From an uncultured Aurantimonas sp. (lineage in GTDB: Bacteria > Pseudomonadota > Alphaproteobacteria > Rhizobiales > Rhizobiaceae), in NCBI GenBank assembly GCA_947488615.1, contig CANKZU010000025.1, positions 1 through 38,579 on the forward strand: 38,579 nt of DNA, given 5' to 3'. Position 1 is the first letter of the stretch; the number at the start of each line of letters is the position of its first letter. The translations under genes were made by a program, and so were the position numbers. This document shows, in pieces, positions 31,912-38,579 of the stretch. The notes beneath the pieces were generated by a model that ran no database searches, was not told where the DNA came from, and saw only the letters and a program-made list of their open reading frames with translations.

Positions 31912-32907
31912 TCAGTAGGGGCAGGACGAATCCGTCGAGTAGTCGTGGACCGCGATCTCGCCGGCGATGATCTGCGCCTTGGCCGCTTCGGCCGCCGCCT
32001 TCATCTCTTCGGTGACGAGTTCGGCGTTGTGCTCGTCCATGGCGTAGCCGACACCGTCCTGTTCCAGTCCGAGCGTGACGGTGCCCGCCGACCACTGGTC
32101 TTTCGCCGCGTCCTCGAAGGTCGAATAGACGGCGTTGTCGACGCGCTTGACCATCGAGGTCAGCACCTTGCCTGGAAACAGGCCGTTCTGGTTGGAATCG
32201 ACGCCGATGCCGTATTTGCCGGCGTCGGCCGCTGCCTGCAACACGCCGATGCCGGTGCCGCCGGCCGCGTGGAACACGACGTCGGCGCCCTGATCGATCT
32301 GCGACTTGGCCAGTTCGCCGCCGCGCACCGGGTCGTTCCAGGCCGCGCCGGTGCTCCCGGTCATGTTCTCGATGACCTTGGCGTCGGCGGAAACGGACTT
32401 GACGCCGCCCTTGTAGCCGCAGGCGAATTTGGAGATCAGCGGGATGTCCATGCCGCCGACGAAGCCGACGGTTCCGGTCTCCGACTTCATCGCCGCGAGA
32501 ATGCCGACGAGATAGGAGCCCTCTTCTTCCTTGAACAGGATCGAGCGCACGTTCGGTGCCTCGACGACGGCGTCGATGATGGCGAATTTCGTGTCGGGAT
32601 ATTCCTTCGCCACCGCCTCCAGCGCGGCGGCCTGGCTGAAGCCGACGGAAATGATCGGGCTCGCGCCGTCGCGGGCGAAGCGGCGCAACGCCTGCTCGCG
32701 CTGGGCATCGTTCACGATCTCGAATTCGCGGTATTCTGTGCCGGTGTCGGCCTTGTACTTCTCGGCGCCGTCATAGGCGCTCTCGTTGAAGGATTTGTCG
32801 AATTTTCCGCCGAGGTCGTAGAGGATCGCCGGGGCGAATTCTGCGGCCGACGCCGCGGTGACCGACACGATGGAGGTGGCGAGGAGTCCGGCCAGGAACT
32901 GTTTCAT
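31912..32907 (-). CDS. BMP family nucleoside-binding periplasmic protein
   Basis: A 331-residue solute-binding protein of the BMP/PnrA family with a signal peptide (MKQFLAGLLATSIVSVTAAS, cut near ASA|AEF). There is no lipobox cysteine, so it should be free in the periplasm, as in many alphaproteobacteria. Diagnostic segments are YDLGGKFDKSFNESAYDGAE, PIISVGFSQAAALEAVAKEY, GYLVGI-like GSYLVGILAAMKS, VGFVGGMDIPLISKFACGY and the DVVFHAAGGTGIGVLQAA ligand loop. It would deliver nucleosides to the ATPase/permease system encoded at 23.9-28.0 kb. The gene is separated from that operon by the toxin-antitoxin region and has its own upstream region and terminator. Confidence 0.95.
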   Translation of the reverse strand: MKQFLAGLLATSIVSVTAASAAEFAPAILYDLGGKFDKSFNESAYDGAEKYKADTGTEYREFEIVNDAQREQALRRFARDGASPIISVGFSQAAALEAVAKEYPDTKFAIIDAVVEAPNVRSILFKEEEGSYLVGILAAMKSETGTVGFVGGMDIPLISKFACGYKGGVKSVSADAKVIENMTGSTGAAWNDPVRGGELAKSQIDQGADVVFHAAGGTGIGVLQAAADAGKYGIGVDSNQNGLFPGKVLTSMVKRVDNAVYSTFEDAAKDQWSAGTVTLGLEQDGVGYAMDEHNAELVTEEMKAAAEAAKAQIIAGEIAVHDYSTDSSCPY

Positions 32908-33122
32908 GAAGTGTCCGATCCCTGTTGCAGATGATGGGTCTCAAGACCGCCGGGTTACCGGCAGCGGCGGAACGCCACGGCGCCGCAGGGCGCGCCGTGC
33001 CTGCCGAGAGACTGGCACGGCGCGCGGCGAGAATCATCTGAAATCCGCGCCTTCGGCAACGAACGCACCCGGCGGGGGAACCACCCCGGCTCATCCGGCA
33101 AGACCCGCCCGCGCGGCGCGCG

Positions 33123-33794
33123 CTATTCCGCTGCCTCGGTCTTCAGCCCCACGGGACAGGCGACGCCAGTTCCGCCGCCACCGCAATAGCCGCTCGGATT
33201 CTTGGCGAGATATTGCTGATGGTAGCCCTCGGCGTAATAGAATTCGGTCGCGGGCTCGATCTCCGTGGTGATCGTGCCCTTGTGGCCGGCCTTGGCGAGC
33301 GCCTGCTGATAGGCCGTTCGCGATGCAACCGCTGCGTCGAACTGCGCCTGCGAGGATGTGTAGATGCCGGAGCGGTACTGCGTGCCCATATCGTTGCCCT
33401 GGCGCATCCCTTGCGTCGGATCGTGGCCCTCCCAGAAACTCGTCAACAGGCTTTCATAGGAGATCACCGCCGGATCGAAGACGACCAGCACCACCTCGTT
33501 CTGCCCGGTCTGGCCGGTACAGACTTCCTGATAGGTCGGGTTGGGCGTCGCCCCGGCCGCGTAGCCCGCCGCCGTCACATGGACGCCCGGCAACTGCCAG
33601 AACTTCCGCTCCACGCCCCAGAAACAGCCCATGCCGAAGATCGCCGTTTCGAGGCCATCCGGGAAAGGCGGCTTCAATGGGCGGCCGTTGACGAAATGGG
33701 TCTCGGCGGTCTCGATCGGCTCGGCCCGTCCCGGCAGCGCCTCTGTGCCCACCGGCAGCTTCATCTTCTTGGAAAACATATCGAGAATATACAT
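33123..33794 (-). CDS. msrA: Peptide methionine sulfoxide reductase MsrA
   Basis: A 223-residue enzyme that repairs S-methionine sulfoxide using thioredoxin. The catalytic Cys57 lies in the FGMGCFWGVE motif, and two C-terminal cysteines (Cys204 in GYCGGGG, Cys213 in ACPVG) are placed to resolve the disulphide. GNDMGTQYRSGIY and the FYYAEGYHQQYLAKNP motif complete the family. No signal peptide is seen. A strong AAGGAG site precedes the ATG at 33794. It follows the small membrane protein gene with 30 bases between, and may be co-transcribed with it. Confidence 0.96.
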   Translation of the reverse strand: MYILDMFSKKMKLPVGTEALPGRAEPIETAETHFVNGRPLKPPFPDGLETAIFGMGCFWGVERKFWQLPGVHVTAAGYAAGATPNPTYQEVCTGQTGQNEVVLVVFDPAVISYESLLTSFWEGHDPTQGMRQGNDMGTQYRSGIYTSSQAQFDAAVASRTAYQQALAKAGHKGTITTEIEPATEFYYAEGYHQQYLAKNPSGYCGGGGTGVACPVGLKTEAAE

Positions 33795-33824
33795 GAACGA
33801 CTCCTTGTTCAGCCTCCTTGGGCG

Positions 33825-34160
33825 TCAGCGGACCAGACGATGACGCATCTTGCGCTCGCGGCCGGCGAAAACCAGCACCAGGCCGGCGATTCCGGCGGCG
33901 ATCGAGACCGACCAGCGGCCGACCTCGGCGACGATCATGCGGGTCGTCGCGCCGTCGAAACCGGATGGGTCGAAGCGGATGTCCATCATCGCCAGCGCCT
34001 CCGTCACGCTCACCAGACGCGTCGCCTCGTCGGCGAGGGAGCGGGCGATATCGCCCACGGCGAAGACCACTGCCACGGTGACGACGAGGCTGCCGATCAA
34101 TCGCAGCAGAAAACGCACGGATACGAGGAGGCTGCCGATCAGACGCACCAGAAACCGCAT
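33825..34160 (-). CDS. Small membrane protein with internal N-terminal duplication
   Basis: A 111-residue protein with a hydrophobic N-terminal region (about 3-37) and a second membrane helix at 84-103 (RWSVSIAAGIAGLVLVFAG), ending in a basic tail. Residues 2-15 (RFLVRLIGSLLVSV) and 16-29 (RFLLRLIGSLVVTV) are near-identical, a 42-base tandem duplication also clear in the DNA. The layout resembles small uncharacterised alphaproteobacterial membrane proteins that have only one copy of this segment. Function unknown. It is upstream of msrA on the same strand. Confidence 0.75.
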   Translation of the reverse strand: MRFLVRLIGSLLVSVRFLLRLIGSLVVTVAVVFAVGDIARSLADEATRLVSVTEALAMMDIRFDPSGFDGATTRMIVAEVGRWSVSIAAGIAGLVLVFAGRERKMRHRLVR

Positions 34161-34514
34161 GAACCTGTCGCTCCCATCCTGTCACCCGGCGACCCGTCCC
34201 GCCACGGCGCCGCCCTCCGCCTGCGCGGAGATCGAAATGGCCGCGGGACCGCGGTCACCTGCTTCGATACCATGTGGGGATTGCCCCCGTCGGCGGCAAT
34301 GTAGCGCTCTTGCGACCATCCCGGAAGTTTGCTGAATTCGCGGGTTGAACCGCGGAGCGTTCTGGCTATAGTCCGCGGCTGTTCGAGACAGGGCATCAGC
34401 CCCGGCGTTTCGCTTCGTCGGCCTGTCCGGCGCGGATGAATTCCGGAAAGGGATGTCGTTGCCGAGAGGTGACGAGAGCGGGCCGCAACCTCCCGCTAAT
34501 CGGCTCGAACGCAC
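34161..34514. other. Intergenic region before tRNA-Ser
   Basis: About 350 bases between a leftward gene and the rightward tRNA. No reading frame has a motif or ribosome site. It should contain the tRNA promoter; no clear -35/-10 pair stands out to the eye. Confidence 0.4.
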
Positions 34515-34604
34515 GGAGAGGTGGCCGAGTGGTTGAAGGCGCACGCCTGGAAAGTGTGTAGGCGGGAAACCGTCTCGAGGGTTCGAATCCCTCTCTCTCC
34601 GCCA
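34515..34604 (+). tRNA. tRNA-Ser (anticodon GGA)
   Basis: A 90-base gene with encoded CCA. The acceptor stem GGAGAGG pairs with TCTCTCC (last pair G-T). The D-arm contains GCCGAGTGGTTGAAGGC. The anticodon stem CACGC/GTGTG encloses the loop CTGGAAA, giving anticodon GGA for UCC/UCU codons. A long variable arm (TAGGCGGGAAACCGTCT) marks it as serine class II, and the T-arm GAGGG-TTCGAAT-CCCTC is perfect. Confidence 0.97.
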
Positions 34605-35140
34605 GTTAAATTACTGATTTCCTTCGATCTTCCCTTCTTGAGAAAACGCCGATCGACGCGCGCTGTTTACCAACGCCAGTTCAGTAGGTTTTCGACCTGA
34701 CGTTGCAGAACCTTCAGCGACGCTCCAGATCGCGGCCATGGTGTCAGGCCATCGATATCGCCGGGACCGCAAACCGTTGAGGGTGGGGGACCGAGCACCG
34801 GAACGTCGATCGGCGGCGCGATTCAGGGCGCGCGCCGACCATCGAAGACAAGCTGAGCGAACATCCCGCGCCCCGCTCCTCCTACGGGCCGGGGTTGGCC
34901 GCGGCGCTTCATCGGGATCCAGATCTGACCTCGGGACCTTGGGTGGTCATCGGCTATCCAGGAGCCGGGGCACCGCCCGTGACCTCGGACGCCTGGCCTG
35001 GCCGAGGCGGGCAGACCATCTGAGCCCGATCCTCGCGGGGTCCGGGCTCCTTGGCCGCCACATGTCAAACGTGATAGCATGCCTTGCTTGGCACGCCACC
35101 ATTTCAAGATGCGACCGCTGATAAGACGGGAGGTATCGTA
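34605..35140. other. Gap downstream of tRNA-Ser, possible gene remnant
   Basis: About 535 bases with no supported intact gene. One plus-strand frame ending at 35023 reads as protein-like for about 60 codons (SSYGPGLAAALHRD ... PWVVIGYPGAGAPP) but has no start codon after its upstream stop. It could be a remnant. No integrase fragment and no copy of the tRNA 3' end were seen here. Confidence 0.4.
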
Positions 35141-36055
35141 ATGGCACGGAAGGCAAAGTCCCCAGACGACAAGGACGACCCCGTCCCGGAACTCTCCACC
35201 AAGACATTCCGGTTCGACGAAATCACGCTCAACGGGTGCTGCGATGTCTTCAGCCCCTTGCTGATACGGTTTCCCCCGCGCATGGGCGGCGGATCCTGCA
35301 CGGCCCGCCTCTTCGGCACCTGGACGGCGATGTTCGAGCCGGACGGCGATTTCGAGATCGTCGAGGCCGATCTGACCATCTCGTCGATCCGCGTTCCCCT
35401 CCCGATCCCGAAGACCGACGACTGGCGATGGGTGGACACGGGCAGGATGACGGTTTTTCTCAATGACGTGGACATCGAGAAAGGCCTTAAACGGCACATC
35501 GGCCCGCTGAACTGTGGGCATATCGATTACGAGACCGGTTTCACCAAACTCACCTGGGGCATGTTGATCCACTCGCCGGAACTGGCGGCCCTGGAGATCG
35601 ATCCGGTTCCGATGGTCTTCTCCGAGCTCGGTTTCTACGACGCCAAGACCGGCAGGTTGGACACGGCCGGACCGGGGATCGTCACCGGCGGCCTGTTCGA
35701 GGAATTGGTGGCGTTGAGCTCGAATGGGGGCACGCCACCGCCAGTGCCCGTTGTGCCGCCTTCGGTGCTGACGGTCACCATCAATCCCAATCCGCTTGCC
35801 GCTCCCCCGCCACGCGGCCGCAGGGCGACGGTCACGATTACCGAGACGCCGGCGCCGCCGAACGGCACGCCCTTCACACTGACATTTGCGCGGGGCGGAG
35901 GACGACTCAACGCTCGGCTTAATGCGGCTCCGCGGGTGCTCACCGGCGGCACCGCGACCGTCGGGCTGACCGCGGTCGGTCAAGCAGGCAGCCGCGGCAC
36001 CGTCACCGCTACGACGACGACGGCGAGCGGAACCGGATCGTTCACCCTTGCATGA
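35141..36055 (+). CDS. Unknown protein with C-terminal Ig-like segment
   Basis: A 304-residue protein with no signal peptide or membrane helix. The N-terminal about 210 residues are of unknown fold; landmarks are TFRFDEITLNGCCDVFSPLL, TARLFGTWTAMFEPDGDFEI and KLTWGMLIHSPELAALEIDP, an alternation of strands suggesting an all-beta domain. A proline-rich linker (TPPPVPVVPPS) then leads to a Thr/Gly/Ala-rich segment (VTITETPAPPNGTPFTLTFA, then TVGLTAVGQAGSRGTVTATT) resembling bacterial Ig-like domains. The start at 35141 has a GGGAGG site; an earlier ATG at 35084 does not. Its last bases overlap the ATG of the reductase-like gene (ATGA), so the two products probably act together. Role unknown. 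Confidence 0.75.
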   Translation: MARKAKSPDDKDDPVPELSTKTFRFDEITLNGCCDVFSPLLIRFPPRMGGGSCTARLFGTWTAMFEPDGDFEIVEADLTISSIRVPLPIPKTDDWRWVDTGRMTVFLNDVDIEKGLKRHIGPLNCGHIDYETGFTKLTWGMLIHSPELAALEIDPVPMVFSELGFYDAKTGRLDTAGPGIVTGGLFEELVALSSNGGTPPPVPVVPPSVLTVTINPNPLAAPPPRGRRATVTITETPAPPNGTPFTLTFARGGGRLNARLNAAPRVLTGGTATVGLTAVGQAGSRGTVTATTTTASGTGSFTLA

Positions 36056-37062
36056 GCGGGAGCGCACGGCGTCGCAAGCGATTCGCCTTTCTGCTGCACC
36101 CGAGAGGAAGAGCCGACATCGAGCGCTTCAAGGGGCGCCTGCCCGCCGACGTCACGCGGGCGGCCCTGCGTGACTGGACACCGGTCATCCTCAGCAGGCT
36201 GGTCCTGCCGATCGGCGGCGACGAGATCGAAGGCCTGCTGATCGTCGTACCGATGACCCCGGCGCAGCTGTTCGGGCTGCCGCGCCGGTTCGTACGCGCC
36301 AAGATATTGGAGGCCGCCGAATTAGCTGCCCAAGAGGGTTGCCAGGTCATCGGCCTCGGGGCGCTGACCGCCGTGCTGACCGTTTCCGGCCAGTGGCTGG
36401 TGGGGCGCGTTCCCGGGGTACTGACGACCGGGAATGCCTATACCGCCGCGGTCACGGTCGAGCTCGTTCGTGCGCTGGCCGGTGGAAAGCTGGCGGGTTC
36501 GACCGTCGCCATCGTCGGCGCGACCGGTTCCGTCGGGCAATGCTGCGCGCGGCTGTTGTCCGGGGCACGGATCTCGCTGATCTTGATCGGCCGCAACGTT
36601 CATCAGCTCGAGATGCTGGAAGCCGACCTCACGGAGCGCGGCCCTGTCCGCACGTCCACCAAGCCGGACGCGGTCGGCGGCGCCGATTACGTCGTCTTGG
36701 CGACAGCGGCACCCGAGATGACGCTCAGATCGAGCGATATTCGAGACGGCTCGACCGTGATCGACGTGTCCGAGCCGACCAATTTCGAATGGAACTCCGA
36801 AAGACGTCCCGAGGCGCGCCGAATATCGGTCTGTCATGGCGGATTGGTCCGTATCCCCGAACTGCGGCTCGGCCTGGACCTATATGGCGCGCCGGACATC
36901 TTCCACTCCTGCTTCGCGGAATCCGTCCTCATGACCGTCGATCCGGGTTTCCGCGACCACCAGTTGGCTCGTCCCACGCCGCAAATCGCTCGCCGGATGG
37001 CAAGCCTCGCTGCGTCGTACGGTATCGCGCCGGCAACGCTGCGACGGGACATCTCGCGGTGA
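36052..37062 (+). CDS. Acyl-ACP-reductase-like NAD(P)-dependent dehydrogenase
   Basis: A 336-residue protein matching the layout of cyanobacterial long-chain acyl-ACP reductase (AAR). It has an N-terminal domain opening with FAFLLHPRGRADIER, then AKILEAAELAAQEGCQVIGL and a TTGNAYTAA motif (AAR has TTGNTHTAY). The Rossmann loop is VAIVGATGSVGQCC (GATG at 156-159). A C-terminal HSCFAESVLM places Cys287 where AAR has its acyl-binding cysteine (ACFAEAML). AAR reduces acyl-ACP or acyl-CoA to fatty aldehyde. The closeness of the motifs makes a related thioester reduction plausible, but the substrate is unknown and no aldehyde-deformylating oxygenase is encoded nearby. Translation is coupled to the preceding gene. 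Confidence 0.78.
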   Translation: MSGSARRRKRFAFLLHPRGRADIERFKGRLPADVTRAALRDWTPVILSRLVLPIGGDEIEGLLIVVPMTPAQLFGLPRRFVRAKILEAAELAAQEGCQVIGLGALTAVLTVSGQWLVGRVPGVLTTGNAYTAAVTVELVRALAGGKLAGSTVAIVGATGSVGQCCARLLSGARISLILIGRNVHQLEMLEADLTERGPVRTSTKPDAVGGADYVVLATAAPEMTLRSSDIRDGSTVIDVSEPTNFEWNSERRPEARRISVCHGGLVRIPELRLGLDLYGAPDIFHSCFAESVLMTVDPGFRDHQLARPTPQIARRMASLAASYGIAPATLRRDISR

Positions 37063-37112
37063 CCATGCGCGATCTTGGGGGTGTCGTGGTTCTCCCACTT
37101 TACGCTACCGCT

Positions 37113-37394
37113 TCATAGCAACCTGCGGTGATAGGGACCTATTCGATGGCGCTGAACGGGCTTGTCCGGCCAGGAGCGACGCGCGGGTCGATGCGGCGCA
37201 TCGGGCAAGCGGTGCGACGCCGTCCGGCGAGCCCGTTCAGCCCACCGAAGGCCGGGCGCTCGCCGTGCCCTGCTTCGTCGCGGGCCTCGCCCGATGCGCC
37301 GCATCGGGCGTCGTCCCGCTCCTCGTCATGCATCGGCGCCAAGGTGCCGGGAATGGCCGGTCGAATGGGTTCCTATCACCGCAGGTTGGTATGA
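37113..37394. mobile_element. 282-bp MITE-like element with 34-bp terminal inverted repeats
   Basis: The ends (37113-37146 and 37361-37394) are inverted copies matching at 31 of 34 positions; the central block AACCTGCGGTGATAGG is exact. Nested inverted repeats lie inside: GCTGAACGGGCT (37150-37161) with its reverse complement near 37228, and the palindrome CCCGATGCGCCGCATCGGG around 37289-37307. No transposase and no clear target-site duplication were seen. The RNA or single-stranded form would fold into one long branched hairpin. It could equally be a large non-mobile repeat. Confidence 0.65.
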
Positions 37395-37559
37395 GCCGGC
37401 GCCCGTCAGGGTCGCCATTGCAACGGTGCATCGCTCGCCGCAGCGCCGCGGGAGCCGGTCGCATCCAATCAGCGACCGGTAAAATTGCTTCGGCCCGCGA
37501 TCGAGGCGATAGTCGCGTCGACGATGGCGCCCCCTCTCGTGGCGTATGGAGGAATGCTT

Positions 37560-38351
37560 GTGGAAATCGGCAGGGAAAACCCTCGGACTGACGACGAGCC
37601 CACCTGGTTGGCACGCAACGATCATCGACCGATGATCGCTCGCCGCGGCAACGCCTTCGCCAAATCCACCGCATCGACGCTGTTGTTAGCCGTCGCAATC
37701 ATCGCCGGCACAACGGCGGTGGCGCCCGCGGCCGAATGCACCGCTTCGCCAAAGGCGGCGATCGACTGGAGCGGGTGCGACCGCAGCAATCTCGTTCTGT
37801 CCGGAGCCAATCTCGAAGGCGCAAATCTCCAGAAAGTCGATTTCACCCAGACCGACCTCAGGAACGCAAAGCTCGCCTCGGCAAACCTGGAAAAGGCGGC
37901 GCTGGTGCGCGCGTCGCTCGCCGGCGCCGTTGCCGACAAGGCCAATTTCACCAAGGTCGAAGGTTATCGGACCAATCTTTCGGGTCTGTCAGCGCGCGGC
38001 GCCTCGTTCCAAGGCGCGGAGCTCCAGCGGGCGGACTTTCGCAACTCCGACCTGACCGGCAGCAGTTTCGAGAAAGCTGAATTGGGACGCGCGATTTTCG
38101 CCGGGGCCACGCTGACCGGCACGGTATACCCTCTCGCCATTCTTGCCCGCGCCGATTTCAGCGGTGCCATCCTTTCAGGCCCGGTGGACTTCACCGGCGC
38201 CTATATGTTTCTGACGCGGCTGGAGGGCGTTGATTTGTCGGCCGCGATCGGTCTGGAGCAGGGTCAGATCGACATCGCCTGCGGCGATGCGTCGACGCGG
38301 CTCCCTGCCGGCCTGTTTTCTCCGTCGGCGTGGCCCTGCGCGGTGGATTGA
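37560..38351 (+). CDS. Exported pentapeptide-repeat protein
   Basis: About 263 residues from GTG 37560, chosen because GGAGGA lies seven bases before it. ATG 37632 would give a more standard signal peptide (MIARRGNAFAKSTASTLLLA, cut near PAA|EC) but has no ribosome site. The mature region contains pentapeptide repeats of the A(D/N)Lxx type: SGANLEGANLQKVDFTQTDL, then NAKLASANLEKAALVRASLA, and later GASFQGAELQRADFRNSDL. These form a right-handed quadrilateral beta-helix. Two cysteines near the mature N-terminus (ECTAS, GCDRS) and one near the C-terminus (DIACGD, WPCAVD) may form disulphides in the periplasm. Function unknown: such repeats serve as binding scaffolds, and the export signal argues against a gyrase-protection role. 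Confidence 0.8.
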   Translation: MEIGRENPRTDDEPTWLARNDHRPMIARRGNAFAKSTASTLLLAVAIIAGTTAVAPAAECTASPKAAIDWSGCDRSNLVLSGANLEGANLQKVDFTQTDLRNAKLASANLEKAALVRASLAGAVADKANFTKVEGYRTNLSGLSARGASFQGAELQRADFRNSDLTGSSFEKAELGRAIFAGATLTGTVYPLAILARADFSGAILSGPVDFTGAYMFLTRLEGVDLSAAIGLEQGQIDIACGDASTRLPAGLFSPSAWPCAVD

Positions 38352-38514
38352 GGCGGCTGTCGGTTGGCTGTGCGTTTGCCGCGTGGCGCCCCCGCCGCGT
38401 GGCGCCTGCGCCTCGCTTGGAGTGGCGCGATGGGAGGCTTTGCGGCGGACGGGGCGGTGGCTTGTGGGGGCTGGGCGAAGCGCCCATTCAAACGCAAAGC
38501 GTGGTTTTGAACGC

Positions 38515-38551
38515 AAAACGCCCCTCGGCTTTGGGGCGCGAGGGGCGTTTT
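38515..38551. terminator. Perfect bidirectional terminator hairpin
   Basis: AAAACGCCCCTCG (38515-38527) and CGAGGGGCGTTTT (38539-38551) are exact reverse complements with an 11-base loop, giving a T-run on each strand. It lies about 165 bases after the pentapeptide gene. It may also end a leftward gene beyond the window edge. Confidence 0.8.
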
Positions 38552-38579
38552 GGTGATGGGCTGGTTTTTTTGTGAAGAT

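Noticed and set aside
34515..34604. Attachment site with a duplicated tRNA end inside the window
   Set aside because: I looked downstream for a second copy of the tRNA 3' end and found none.
34738..35121. 127-residue plus-strand frame and the protein-like stretch ending at 35023
   Set aside because: The 127-residue frame is Arg-rich without motifs. The other frame reads better but has no start codon, so it is noted only as a possible remnant.
37113..37394. Small genes encoded on both strands of the palindromic element
   Set aside because: Both frames end in the same peptide pattern because they read the two inverted ends; neither has a ribosome site or a domain.

Overview
The window looks like chromosomal DNA of an alphaproteobacterium, most likely of the Hyphomicrobiales (Rhizobiales). 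The evidence is high G+C with strongly GC-biased third codon positions, a full Flp/Tad (cpa) pilus locus, a nucleoside ABC uptake and salvage cluster of rhizobial type, a copy of the intergenic palindrome with a GGGAACCGG core that is frequent in Rhizobiales, and a CHASE3-type chemoreceptor. The assignment rests on gene content and remembered sequence patterns, not on a database search.

Layout. 1-923 (-): 5' part of a chemoreceptor gene, cut by the window edge. 1625-3929 (-): NlpC/P60 peptidase and M17 leucyl aminopeptidase, a two-gene operon. 4059-14718: Tad pilus locus. The tadC-tadB-cpaF-cpaE-cpaD-cpaC-cpaB block and cpaA lie on the minus strand. The Flp pilin gene is separate and has its own terminator. 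A tadD lipoprotein gene converges on tadC, and a standalone homologue of the CpaC N-terminal domain diverges from flp. 14856-17761 (+): deoB, add, upp. 20634-27990 (-): ABC ATPase, VOC protein, two permeases, cdd, purine nucleoside phosphorylase, deoC, deoA, tightly packed and mostly overlapping. A nucleoside hydrolase and a BMP-family binding protein at 30.8-32.9 kb complete the nucleoside theme. Nucleosides are bound in the periplasm, imported, deaminated, hydrolysed or phosphorolysed to bases and (deoxy)ribose-1-phosphate, isomerised by DeoB and cleaved by DeoC.

The cluster is interrupted or flanked by accessory DNA. At 17.9-20.4 kb lie a retropepsin-like protease and a two-gene cassette with lower-GC codon use; its larger protein is ImmA/IrrE-like but has lost the zinc-binding HExxH residues. 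At 28.9-30.8 kb lie a RES/Xre toxin-antitoxin module with a third overlapping small ORF, a perfect 14-bp inverted repeat upstream, and an intergenic stretch rich in repeats and hairpins.

The right end holds msrA, a small membrane protein with an internal duplication, and tRNA-Ser(GGA). A low-density region follows, with an unknown protein ending in an Ig-like segment, translationally coupled to a reductase resembling cyanobacterial acyl-ACP reductase. A 282-bp element bounded by 34-bp inverted repeats, a secreted pentapeptide-repeat protein and a strong terminator complete it.

Most promising leads: the RES/Xre locus with its operator and third ORF, the degenerate ImmA/IrrE cassette, the acyl-ACP-reductase-like pair, and the MITE-like element.
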